Shown here piece after piece: positions 35,050 to 43,153 of a DNA stretch of 64,000 nucleotides. The notes beneath the pieces are model-generated. The model did not search any database. It had not been told where the DNA came from and worked only from the letters and a program-made list of their open reading frames with translations. Numbering within the stretch: position 1 is the stretch's first letter; the number at the start of each line of letters is the position of its first letter. The position numbers and the translations under genes were made by a program. The stretch comes from DASUBV01 sp963822485 (lineage in GTDB: Bacteria > Actinomycetota > Actinomycetes > Streptosporangiales > Streptosporangiaceae): assembly GCA_963822485.1 (NCBI GenBank), contig CAWGHW010000011.1, positions 1-64,000 on the forward strand. The letters run 5' to 3'.

Positions 35050-36347
35050 ATTTCTCCTCCGAGGCGGAACGGCCCGGAGGCCAGCAGCCGCCACAGCTGC
35101 TCCCAGGCGCGCATCCCCTCGCGCAGCCGGCCGGTCCGCAGGTACTCGTTGGGGGCGTGCAGGTTCTCGTCCGAGGTGGAGAACGAGAAGAACAGGGTCT
35201 TGCAGCCCAGCGTCCGCTCGAACAGGTCGGTGGCCGGCAGCGTGCCGCCGATCTTGGCGTGCAGCACCGGCTGGCCGGGGTAGACCGCCTCCAGCGCGGC
35301 GGTGGCGGCCCGGATGGCCGGGTGGCTGGCCGGGATGGTGTACGCCGGCACCCGGGCCTCGTCGGGCCGGACCTGCACCCGGACCCCGGCCGGCGCCTGC
35401 GCCTCGACGTGCGCGGTGATGGCCGCGATGACGGCGTCGGGGTCCTGGCCGGGCACCAGCCGGCCGGACAGGTGGCCGGTGGCGACGTGCGGGATCACGG
35501 TGTACTTGCCCCCGCCGGCCACCCCGTTGACCTCCAGCGTCGGGCGCTCCCAGAGCCGCTCGAGCGTGCTGTAGCCGGGCTCGCCGTGAGTCGAGTCCAG
35601 GCCGAGTTCGGTGAGGTACCTTGTTGCGGAAAAATCCACGGCGGCGATCTCGCGGCGGCGCTCGTCGGTGAGCGGGGGAATGCCGTCGTAGAAGCCGGGC
35701 ACGGCCACCGTGCCGTCGGGATCGTGCAGGCTGGCCAGGACCTGGCTGAGCGCGTGCAGCGGGTTGGCCACGGTGCCGCCGTAGCGGCCCGAGTGCAGGT
35801 CGGCGCGGGCGCCGGTGACCACGATGTCCAGGCTGAGCAGGCCCTTGGAGGCCAGCGACAGGGACGGCTCGTCGGGCCGCCACATGGCCCCGTCGGCGGA
35901 GATGACCAGGTCGGCGGCCAGCTCGGCGGCGTGCTCAGCCAGGTAGCCGGGCAGATGCGGGCTGCCGATCTCCTCCTCGCCCTCGAACAGGAACTTCACG
36001 TTGAGCGGCAGGGCGCCCTCCTGGGCCGCGAAGGCCCTGGCGGTCTTGAGCACGACGTAGACCGGGCCCTTGTCGTCGGATGAGCCGCGGCCGCGCACCA
36101 CGTCGCCGTCCTGGACCAGCTCGAACGGGGGCGTCAGCCACTCGGCCAGGTCGCCGGTGGGCTGCACGTCGTAGTGGCCGTAGACCAGGATCGTCGGCGC
36201 GCCGGGGGCGCCCAGCCACTCGCCGCGGACCACCGGATGGCCGGCCGTCGGCTCGACCCGGCCGCCGGCGAAGTCGAGCTGCGCGGCCAGCCACCGGGCG
36301 GCGGCCAGCATGGTGCCGGCGTCCGCGTCCCGGCTCACGCTGGGCAC
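35046..36347 (-). CDS. M20 family dipeptidase (N-terminal start unclear)
   Basis: 433 residues from GTG 36347. YGHYDVQPTGD, GRGSSDDKGPV, FLFEGEEEIGSPHL, the dimerisation domain with RADLHSGRYGG, and late KIGGTLPATDLFE are M20 landmarks. The conserved-looking N-terminus YISELSEFVAVPSVSRD starts earlier, but no ATG, GTG or TTG exists between the SDR stop (36468) and 36347 in this frame; only CTG 36404 is available. The frame is the same as that of the SDR gene. Likely cleaves dipeptides. Confidence 0.85.
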   Translation of the reverse strand: MPSVSRDADAGTMLAAARWLAAQLDFAGGRVEPTAGHPVVRGEWLGAPGAPTILVYGHYDVQPTGDLAEWLTPPFELVQDGDVVRGRGSSDDKGPVYVVLKTARAFAAQEGALPLNVKFLFEGEEEIGSPHLPGYLAEHAAELAADLVISADGAMWRPDEPSLSLASKGLLSLDIVVTGARADLHSGRYGGTVANPLHALSQVLASLHDPDGTVAVPGFYDGIPPLTDERRREIAAVDFSATRYLTELGLDSTHGEPGYSTLERLWERPTLEVNGVAGGGKYTVIPHVATGHLSGRLVPGQDPDAVIAAITAHVEAQAPAGVRVQVRPDEARVPAYTIPASHPAIRAATAALEAVYPGQPVLHAKIGGTLPATDLFERTLGCKTLFFSFSTSDENLHAPNEYLRTGRLREGMRAWEQLWRLLASGPFRLGGEI

Positions 36348-36467
36348 GGCGACGAACTCGCTGAGCTCGCTGATGTAGTCGCTGTCGCCGGCGTCGAAGA
36401 TCAGCCCCGCCCGCCGCCGTGCCCGCCGCCGCCGTGCCCGCCGCCGCCGTGGCCCCCGGCGGGGGCG

Positions 36468-37229
36468 TCAGAGGAAGGCACTGCCACCGTCGATGGCGAT
36501 GATCTGGCCGGTGACCCAGCCCGATCGCTCCGCGGCGAAGAACTGCACGCCGTTGGCGATGTCCTCGGGCTGGCCCAGCCGCCCCAGCGCGATGCCGGCC
36601 ACCAGGTCGCGCTGGCCGTCCTCGCCGTAGCTGGCCCACTGCCGCTCGGTGGTCGGGTTGGACAGGATGAAGCCGGGGCAGATGCAGTTCACCGTGATGC
36701 CGAAGGGGCCCAGCTCGTGGGCCATCTGCCGGGTGAAGCCGAGCTGGCCCGCCTTGGCGCTGGCGTAGGCCTGGATGCCGGTCTTGCTCACGGTCAGCGC
36801 GGCCGCCGACGAGATGTTGATGATCCGGCCCCGGCGGCGCTGCTTCATGCCCGGCACCACGGCCCGGGTGCACAGGAACGCGCTGGTCAGGTTGGCGTCG
36901 ACCACGGCATGCCAGTCCTGCTCGGAGACCTCCTCGAGCGGCTGGCCGACCTGGCCGACGACCCCGCCGGCGTTGTTGACCAGGATGTCCACGTCGCCGG
37001 CCGCGGCGAAGAACGCGCGCACCTGGTCGGCGCTGGTCAGGTCGGCGTCCTGCTTGTCGACGCCGGTCACGATGGCCCCGTCGGCGCGCAGGGCCGCGGC
37101 GATGGCGGCCCCGATGCCGTGCGCGGTCCCGGTCACGACCGCGGTCCGCCCGGCCAGCCCGCCCTCCGGCTGGCTCGCTGTGTGCCGCTCGATGATCGGC
37201 TGCCCGGGGGCGGGCTGCACCGTCGTCAT
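36468..37229 (-). CDS. Short-chain dehydrogenase/reductase
   Basis: 253 residues. TGTAHGIGAAIAAAL binds the cofactor, NNAGG and NISSAAAL follow, and the catalytic YASAK is at about residue 170; the end is GQIIAIDGGSAFL. A classical SDR with NAD(P). It is the first gene of the five-gene minus-strand operon, behind a recognisable promoter. Downstream, GC-rich triplet repeats (36409-36460) separate it from the M20 gene. Confidence 0.88.
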   Translation of the reverse strand: MTTVQPAPGQPIIERHTASQPEGGLAGRTAVVTGTAHGIGAAIAAALRADGAIVTGVDKQDADLTSADQVRAFFAAAGDVDILVNNAGGVVGQVGQPLEEVSEQDWHAVVDANLTSAFLCTRAVVPGMKQRRRGRIINISSAAALTVSKTGIQAYASAKAGQLGFTRQMAHELGPFGITVNCICPGFILSNPTTERQWASYGEDGQRDLVAGIALGRLGQPEDIANGVQFFAAERSGWVTGQIIAIDGGSAFL

Positions 37230-37282
37230 CGGCGTCCCGATTGCCTGCTCTGCTGGCTGCTCTGCTCTCTACTCACGCAAAC

Positions 37283-37312
37283 GTTATACCATCGGCCGCT
37301 ATTGCCGCACAA
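37283..37312 (-). promoter_or_regulatory. Promoter of the SDR-peptidase operon
   Basis: On the minus strand TTGTGC (37312-37307) and TATAAC (37288-37283) are spaced by 18 bp, close to a housekeeping sigma promoter. The start would be near 37276, about 47 bases before the SDR ATG. It lies in the divergent gap with the plus-strand hydrolase. Confidence 0.55.
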
Positions 37313-37421
37313 TTCCCCCGACCCGCCGCTTCCGCCGGAAATCAGGCGGCGCGGGGTCTCCCGCTGATCGTCCCCAGTGGCTACATTCGCAGGCAGGATC
37401 GGGCCGGACCGGGAGGTTCAG

Positions 37422-38180
37422 GTGGGCAGCTCGCAGGTAACGGTCGGCTCCGGTGAGCACCACGTGCTCGCGCTGCACGGGTGGTTCGGCTCCGCGCGCG
37501 GCTGGGGCTCGCTGCCCGACTACCTGGACGGGTCGGCCTACACCTACGTGTTCATGGACCTGCGCGGCTACGGCGGCCGGGCCGGCGTGGCCGGGGAGTA
37601 CACCATGGAGGAGGCGGCCGCCGACGCGATCGCGCTGGCCGACGACCTGGGCTGGGACCGCTTCTCGCTGATCGGCCACTCGATGGGCGGCAAGGCCGTG
37701 CAGCACGTGCTGCTCAGCCAGCCCGGCCGGGTGCGCCGGATCGTGGCGCTGACCCCGGTGCCGGCCAACGAGGTGCCGTTCGACGACGCGGGCTGGAGCC
37801 TGTTCAGCGGCGCCGCGAACAGCCGCGACAACCGGGCCGCGATCATCAACCTGACCACGGGCGGCCGGCTGCCGGCCGCGTTCGTGAACCACGTGGTGCA
37901 GCACTCGCTGGACAACTCGGCCGTCAAGGCGTTCGGCGCCTACCTCCAGTCCTGGGCCAGGAGCGACTTCGCCGACCGGGTCCAGGACAACCCGGCCCTG
38001 GTCAAGGTCATCGTGGGCGAGCACGACCCGGCCCTGTCGGCCGAGGTCATGCGGCAGACCTGGCTGGCCTCCTACCCGCGGGCCGAGCTTGAGGTGTTCC
38101 CCAACGCCGGGCACTACCCGATGTTCGAGACCCCGGCCGCGCTGGCCGCGTCCATCGAGGAGTTCCTGGGCCGGGACTGA
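37422..38180 (+). CDS. Alpha/beta hydrolase
   Basis: 252 residues. LALHGWFGSARGW holds the oxyanion region, MDLRGYGGRAG follows, the nucleophile elbow is IGHSMGGKA, the acid lies in VIVGEHDPAL, and the histidine in FPNAGHYPMFE. GTG 37422 is chosen over GTG 37377 because GGGAGG lies six bases before it. One base separates it from the P450 gene, so they are co-transcribed; hydrolysis of an ester or epoxide before or after oxidation is a guess. Confidence 0.85.
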   Translation: MGSSQVTVGSGEHHVLALHGWFGSARGWGSLPDYLDGSAYTYVFMDLRGYGGRAGVAGEYTMEEAAADAIALADDLGWDRFSLIGHSMGGKAVQHVLLSQPGRVRRIVALTPVPANEVPFDDAGWSLFSGAANSRDNRAAIINLTTGGRLPAAFVNHVVQHSLDNSAVKAFGAYLQSWARSDFADRVQDNPALVKVIVGEHDPALSAEVMRQTWLASYPRAELEVFPNAGHYPMFETPAALAASIEEFLGRD

Positions 38181-38181
38181 C

Positions 38182-39537
38182 GTGAGCCAGCCAGGGGCGA
38201 CGCCCCGTCCCGACACCGACCGCCCGGACACCGAGGTCGTCTTCGACCCGGCCACCTACGTCCGCGGCGTGCCGTTCGCCGCGCTGGGCCGGCTGCGCCG
38301 CGACCGCCCGGTGGCCTGGGTGGAGGAGGCCGCGGTGCTCGGCTGGCCCGCCGGGCCCGGCTTCTGGCTGGTGCTGCGGCACGCCGACGTGGAGGCGGTC
38401 ATGAGGCAGCCCCGGCTGTTCTCCTCCTGGCTCGGCGCGACCCAGATCCGCGACCCGGCCACGCCGCGGGCGCTGGACTACGTCCGGGCCATGATGCTCA
38501 ACATGGACCCGCCCGGCCACTCCCGGCTGCGGCGGCTGCTGGCCCGGTCCTTCACCCCCCGCGCGGTGGCCCGGCTCGAGGAGCGCATCCGCGGCCATGC
38601 CCGCGCCCTGTGCGAGCGCGCGTTCGCCGGCCCGGGCGGCGAGTGCGACTTCGCCCGGGACGTCGCCGCCGACCTGCCGCTGCTCACCCTGGCCGACGTC
38701 CTCGGCCTGCCCGAGCAGGACCGCTGGCTGCTGTTCGACTGGTCCAACCGCGTCATCGGCTACCAGGATCCCGACTACGCGACGTCGGCTGAGTTCGACC
38801 CGTCCGGCGCGACCCGCATGGCCCGCGAGGCCATCGCGCTGCGGCCGGCGCCCGACGCCAGCGGCCGGATGCCCGATCCCCGGACCCGCGAGGGCATGCC
38901 CGACCTGTACGCCTACGCCCACCTGCTGGCCGGCCAGAAGCGGCGGCACCCCGGCGACGACGTGATGTCGATCCTGCTGGCCCAGGTCGATGAGGACGGC
39001 GGCCGGGTCTCGGTCGAGGAGTTCGAGAACATGTTCTGGCTGTTCGCGGTGGCCGGCAACGAGACGCTGCGCAACGGGCTGCCCGGCGGCTGCATCGCGC
39101 TGCTCGAGCACCCGCAGGCCCAGCAGGCACTGCGCGCCGAGCCCGGCCTGATGCCGCTGGCCGCCGACGAGATGCTGCGCTGGTGGACGCCGGTGATGAC
39201 GTTCCGCCGGACCGCCACCGCCGACTGCGAGCTGGGCGGGCAGCGCATCTGCGCCGGGGACAAGGTGGTCGTGTCGTTCACCTCGGCCAACCGCGACGAG
39301 GCCGTGTTCGCGGACCCGGACCGGTTCGACCCGGGGCGGCAGCCCGGCCCGCACCTGGCCTTCGGCCACGGGCCGCACTTCTGCCTGGGCTCCCACCTGG
39401 CCAGGGCCCAGATGCAGGCGCTGTTCACCGAGGTGCTCGCGCGGACCTCCGCGCTGGGCTACGCCGGCCAGCCGGCCTACCTGCGGTCCAACTTCCAGCG
39501 GGGTATCAAACGGCTCCCGGTCGCCTGGACCGCCTGA
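38182..39537 (+). CDS. Cytochrome P450
   Basis: 451 residues. The I-helix has AVAGNETLRN (AGxET), the K-helix ExxR is DEMLRWW, and the heme-binding loop is FGHGPHFCLGSHLARAQ with the cysteine ligand. NMDPPGHSRLRRLL is the C-helix region. Bacterial class I size; ferredoxin partners are not adjacent. GTG 38182 lies one base past the hydrolase stop. It converges with the methyltransferase gene with a 3-bp gap. Confidence 0.93.
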   Translation: MSQPGATPRPDTDRPDTEVVFDPATYVRGVPFAALGRLRRDRPVAWVEEAAVLGWPAGPGFWLVLRHADVEAVMRQPRLFSSWLGATQIRDPATPRALDYVRAMMLNMDPPGHSRLRRLLARSFTPRAVARLEERIRGHARALCERAFAGPGGECDFARDVAADLPLLTLADVLGLPEQDRWLLFDWSNRVIGYQDPDYATSAEFDPSGATRMAREAIALRPAPDASGRMPDPRTREGMPDLYAYAHLLAGQKRRHPGDDVMSILLAQVDEDGGRVSVEEFENMFWLFAVAGNETLRNGLPGGCIALLEHPQAQQALRAEPGLMPLAADEMLRWWTPVMTFRRTATADCELGGQRICAGDKVVVSFTSANRDEAVFADPDRFDPGRQPGPHLAFGHGPHFCLGSHLARAQMQALFTEVLARTSALGYAGQPAYLRSNFQRGIKRLPVAWTA

Positions 39538-39540
39538 CCA

Positions 39541-41295
39541 TCAGCCAGCCGGGGCGCTCTCGGGGACCCGGAACAGCGTGAGGGCCAGGGCCGGGCCGAA
39601 CGCCGGGTCGGCCAGCGGCAGCGCCAACCGGTACCGGCGCGGCAGCCCGGCCCGCAGCCCGGCCGGCGGCCGGGTCACCCGGGTCGACTCCGCCACCCGC
39701 AGGCCCAGCCGCTCCAGCTCGCGGGGATCGTCGCAGGACCAGTCCCACCTGGCCGGGATGTTCTTGCGCGCGGCCAGCTTGTGCTGCCGTTCGAGGGTCT
39801 TGCGCGGGTAGCTGTCCAGCGCCACCAGCGCGCCGGGGAACCGCTGCGCGATCCGGCTCAGCACCCGGTGCACGTCCGCCTCGGGCAGGTAAGCCAGCAC
39901 GCCCTCGGCCGCGAAGAAGTACGGCCCCGGCTCGGCGGCCACGGCGTCCAGCCAGTCCTCGTCCAGCACCGAGCCGGCCATCATGTGCCGCCGGCCGGTG
40001 TCGGTGAAGAACCGGCGGCGCAGCTCGATGGTGTCCGGCAGGTCCAGGTCGATCCAGCGCACCCGGCCGTTGTCCACCCGGTCGAACCGGGTGTTCAGGC
40101 CGGTGCCGATCTCCGTCACCAGCCCGTCCGGGTGCTCGGCCAGGAACTGGCGCACCCACCAGTCGAAGATGGCGGTGCGCAGCACCGTGACCGCGCCACC
40201 CGAGCCGCGGCCGTACTTGCTGGCGTCGTAGTCGATGGACTCGACCAGCTCCACGGCGCGGGGGTCACGCAGCGCCGGGTGCTTGCGGCGGGTCTCCCGC
40301 GCCCGCGCGGCCAGCGGGATGAACAGGGTCTGCTGAACCGCGCCCAGCGCGGCGTCCGGCCGGCCGGCGGCGGCCTGGTCGGCGGGCTGGCCGGCGGCGG
40401 GCTGGCCGGTAGCGGGTGGGCGGCGGCGGGCTCCGGCCCTCCAGTTCATCGGCGGTGCGCGTCCTTTCCGGGTCCCCACGACGACGGCGGAGTTCCACTC
40501 CGACGAGACGATGGTCTGCGCGGCCAGCCCGTGCCCGGCCACGATCTCGGCCGCCAGCTCCGCCTGCCGGACGCTGGCCTCGGAGAGCAGGTGACCGCCG
40601 GGCGCCAGCCAGGACGCGGCCCCGGCCGCCACCCGCCGCAGCACGTCCAGCCCGTCCGCGCCGCCGTCGAGCGCCAGCTGCGCCTCGTGCAGCCGGGCCT
40701 CGGCGGGCAGCAGCCCGAGGTCGCCGGTGGGCACGTAGGGCACGTTGGCCAGCAGGATGTCGACCCGGCCGCGCAGCGCCGCGGGCAGCGGCTGGTACAG
40801 GTCGCCCTGGTAGACCCGGCCGTCCGCGGCGGCCACGTTGCGGCGGGCGCACCGCACCGCGGCCGGGTCGATGTCGGCGGCGTGCAGCTCGGCCCGGTCC
40901 AGCACCGCGGCCAGCGCCGCGCCCAGGGCGCCAGAGCCGCAGCACAGGTCGACCACGACCACCGGCCGCCCGCCGGGCGGCGCGGCGCCGGCCAGCTGCC
41001 GGGCCCGGGCCGCGGCCTGCCACATCAGGAACTCGGTGCGGCGGCGCGGCACGAACACGCCGGGGTCCACCGCGTAGTGGTGACCGCAGAACTCGGCCCA
41101 GCCCAGGACGTGCTCCAGCGGCTCGCCGACGGCCCGGCGGTCGACCAGGACGGCCAGCTCGGCCGGCGTGCTCGCGGCGGCGGACAGGAGCCGCGCCTCG
41201 TCCTCGGCGAACACGCAGCCCGCTTCGCGCAGCCGGGTGACCACATCGGCATCGGACAATGGCCGGGGCAAGGGGGGCAGAGCGGAAGATGACAT
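39541..41295 (-). CDS. Two-domain methyltransferase: PrmC/HemK-like fused to TcmP/LCM-like
   Basis: 584 residues in one open frame. Residues about 1-280 are PrmC-like: VGEPLEHVLGWAEFCG, FVPRRRTEFL, SAM motif VDLCCGSGALG, and NVPYVP in place of the usual NPPY. A Gln/Ala/Pro linker follows. Residues about 320-584 are TcmP/leucine-carboxyl-methyltransferase-like: QQTLFIPLAARARETRRKHPAL, IDYDASKYGRGSG, TEIGTGLNTRFDR, WIDLDLPDTIELRRRFF. An internal ATG at 40449 could start the second half. Substrates unknown; the altered NPPY argues against release-factor methylation. Confidence 0.8.
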   Translation of the reverse strand: MSSSALPPLPRPLSDADVVTRLREAGCVFAEDEARLLSAAASTPAELAVLVDRRAVGEPLEHVLGWAEFCGHHYAVDPGVFVPRRRTEFLMWQAAARARQLAGAAPPGGRPVVVVDLCCGSGALGAALAAVLDRAELHAADIDPAAVRCARRNVAAADGRVYQGDLYQPLPAALRGRVDILLANVPYVPTGDLGLLPAEARLHEAQLALDGGADGLDVLRRVAAGAASWLAPGGHLLSEASVRQAELAAEIVAGHGLAAQTIVSSEWNSAVVVGTRKGRAPPMNWRAGARRRPPATGQPAAGQPADQAAAGRPDAALGAVQQTLFIPLAARARETRRKHPALRDPRAVELVESIDYDASKYGRGSGGAVTVLRTAIFDWWVRQFLAEHPDGLVTEIGTGLNTRFDRVDNGRVRWIDLDLPDTIELRRRFFTDTGRRHMMAGSVLDEDWLDAVAAEPGPYFFAAEGVLAYLPEADVHRVLSRIAQRFPGALVALDSYPRKTLERQHKLAARKNIPARWDWSCDDPRELERLGLRVAESTRVTRPPAGLRAGLPRRYRLALPLADPAFGPALALTLFRVPESAPAG

Positions 41296-41296
41296 A

Positions 41297-41326
41297 AGAG
41301 CGCCTTTCGGTGACGGCGGGCGCTCT
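41297..41326 (-). promoter_or_regulatory. Hairpin covering the ribosome site of the methyltransferase gene
   Basis: On the minus strand AGAGCGCC, a 14-base loop and GGCGCTCT are followed after one base by ATG 41295. The only ribosome-site-like bases, GAAAGG, span the loop and the 3' arm. The structure could limit translation initiation. Confidence 0.4.
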
Positions 41327-41484
41327 GCTGGCCGGCTAGGCCCGGCGAAGCCGGCCGCGAGGCGCGAGCACCCAGACTGGTCGGGCGGGTCGAGCGGAAA
41401 TGGGTCTCACCTCCTCGCTGGCCGGGCTGGTGGCACGCATTCTATCGTGGGCCGGGCGACTAGCCGGCATCGAAGGGGGAGCGG

Positions 41485-42459
41485 ATGCCCAGGATCGGGA
41501 CGGTCATCCGGGAGGTGTACCGGCGGCCCGGCGCCGAGCTGCTGCCCGGCCATCTCGAGGAGCGCTACGGGATCCGCGTCACCGCGATCACCCGGCTGGA
41601 CGGCGGCGTCGCCAAGGTCACCCATGATGGCGGGCCGCCCTGGGTCGCGCGGATCTACCTGTCCAGCCTGCCGGCGGCCAGGACCGAGGCGGACGCCGAG
41701 GTGCTGCGCTTCCTGGAGCGGCAGGGCTTCCCGGCCGAGCGCTGCGCCGACCCCGAGCCCGTCTCGGTGCTCGACGGCCGGGCCGTGCTGGTCACCGAGT
41801 ACGTGCCGGGGAAGCGGCCGCCGAGCAGTCCGGCCACCCGCCGCCGGCTCGGTGACCTGCTCGGGCGGCTGTGCGCCCTGCCCGCCGAGGCCGGGGCGCC
41901 GCGGCGGCCAGCCGGCGCGCTGCATCACCTGCCGGACTACGAGGGCCGCCCCGGCCAGGACCTGGCCGCGGCCGCGGCGCTGCTGGCCGACCTCGACGGG
42001 CGGGTGCCGCCGCAGTACCGCCAGGTCTACGAGGCGCTGCAGGAACTGCTGCCGCTCGGCGACGGCGCCCGGGGCCTGCCCGAGACGTTCATCCACCCGG
42101 ACCCGGCCCGCAGCAACGTGATCGCCGGCCCCGGCGGGCCGGTGCTGATCGACTGGACCGGGGCCGGGACCGGCCCGCGGCTGGCCGCGCTGGCCGTGCT
42201 GGTGACCAGCGTGGCCCCGCAGCACGTCGCCGAGGTGCTGGCCGGGTTCCGGGTCCATGGCGGCGACCTGACCGCCGAGGAACTGGACCGGCTGGAGGGC
42301 GTGCTGTGGATCCGGCCGCTGTGGCTGGCCTGCTGGCAGTGCTGGCTGGCCGTGGTGTCGGCCAGGGTGAACCGGGCCTTCGTGCCCGACCGCGAGCACA
42401 TCGCCGCCCTGGCCGCGGCCGTCCGCGCCGCCCAGCCCGCCGGCTCGCCCCGCAGCTGA
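41485..42459 (+). CDS. Aminoglycoside phosphotransferase-fold (APH) family protein
   Basis: 324 residues. The kinase-like fold is recognised by VLVTEYVPGKRP, the Brenner-type catalytic loop FIHPDPARSNVIAGPGGP and the following VLIDWTGAGTGPRLA. The canonical HGDLHxxN is HPDPARSN here, keeping the catalytic aspartate and the asparagine. Substrates may be sugars, amino alcohols or small metabolites; resistance cannot be assumed. GGGGGAG precedes ATG 41485. It is followed 21 bp later by a GNAT gene. Confidence 0.8.
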   Translation: MPRIGTVIREVYRRPGAELLPGHLEERYGIRVTAITRLDGGVAKVTHDGGPPWVARIYLSSLPAARTEADAEVLRFLERQGFPAERCADPEPVSVLDGRAVLVTEYVPGKRPPSSPATRRRLGDLLGRLCALPAEAGAPRRPAGALHHLPDYEGRPGQDLAAAAALLADLDGRVPPQYRQVYEALQELLPLGDGARGLPETFIHPDPARSNVIAGPGGPVLIDWTGAGTGPRLAALAVLVTSVAPQHVAEVLAGFRVHGGDLTAEELDRLEGVLWIRPLWLACWQCWLAVVSARVNRAFVPDREHIAALAAAVRAAQPAGSPRS

Positions 42460-42480
42460 GCGAGCGGGCAGAATTAAACT

Positions 42481-42972
42481 ATGGCTGTGCTGGCGAAGCT
42501 TGAGGTGGGCAGCCCGCCGGTGGTCCTGCGCCGGGCGGTGGCCGCCGACCTGCCCGAGCTGGTCGCGCTGCTCGCCGCCGATCAGCTCGGCGTGACGCGC
42601 GACGGCATCCGGACCGACGGCGACCTGGAGGCCTACGAGCGCGCGTTCCGCGCCATCGACGCCGACCCGGCCCACCTGCTGGTCGTCGCGCAGGCGGGCG
42701 AGGACATCGTGGGCACGTTCCAGTTGTCGTTCCTGCCCGGGCTGGCCCGCCGCGGCGCGCTGCGGGCCCAGATCGAGGCGGTCCGGGTCAGCGCGAGCAG
42801 CCGCAGCCGCGGCGTCGGCGCCGCGATGATGACCTGGGCCATCACCGAGTCCCGGCGCCGGGGCTGCGGCCTGGTGCAGCTGACCACCGACAAGGCGCGG
42901 CCGGACGCGCACCGGTTCTACGAGCGGCTGGGCTTCACCGCCTCGCACGAGGGCATGAAGCTCCGGCTCTGA
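42481..42972 (+). CDS. GNAT-family N-acetyltransferase
   Basis: 163 residues. VVLRRAVAADLPELVALLAAD opens the fold, IEAVRVSASSRSRGVGAAMM is the acetyl-CoA-binding motif A (RxxGxG), and GLVQLTTDKARPDAHRFYERLGF is motif B, ending SHEGMKLRL. It acetylates an amine using acetyl-CoA; the target is unknown. It lies 21 bp downstream of the APH-fold gene, probably one transcript. Confidence 0.9.
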   Translation: MAVLAKLEVGSPPVVLRRAVAADLPELVALLAADQLGVTRDGIRTDGDLEAYERAFRAIDADPAHLLVVAQAGEDIVGTFQLSFLPGLARRGALRAQIEAVRVSASSRSRGVGAAMMTWAITESRRRGCGLVQLTTDKARPDAHRFYERLGFTASHEGMKLRL

Positions 42973-42981
42973 CCGGGCTGG

Positions 42982-43041
42982 TCAGCTGGGCTGGCGGCGG
43001 CTCTTGATCCACCTGACGAGCTTCCTGATCAGGAAGTACAT
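42982..43041 (-). CDS. Possible 19-residue cationic microprotein
   Basis: ATG 43041 opens MYFLIRKLVRWIKSRRQPS, ending at TGA 42984-42982. An AAGAGGTGA ribosome-like stretch lies upstream. It is amphipathic with a +7-type charge, like membrane-associated microproteins. It lies downstream of the CcdC-like gene on the same strand, after a G-rich repeat. No family is recognised; it may be chance. Confidence 0.3.
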   Translation of the reverse strand: MYFLIRKLVRWIKSRRQPS

Positions 43042-43075
43042 GGGGGTTCACCTCTTCGCGGGGGCAGGGCGTTGC

Positions 43076-43147
43076 GGGGATAGCGGGGACGGAGAGCGGG
43101 GAGAGCGGGGAGGCGGGGAGAGCGGGGATAGCGGGGATAGCGGGGCG
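43076..43147. repeat. G-rich short tandem repeat (GGGGAKAGC type)
   Basis: Words of GGGGATAGC, GGGGAGAGC and GGGAGGC repeat about eight times just after the CcdC-like stop. Runs of four G at 9-10-base spacing on the plus strand could form G-quadruplexes. No gene is present. Confidence 0.75.
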
Positions 43148-43153
43148 CTGGGC

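Noticed and set aside
41400..41627. 75-codon frame beginning MGLTSSLAGLVARILSWAG
   Set aside because: Only the first 25 codons look protein-like; the rest is a shadow of the APH-fold gene.
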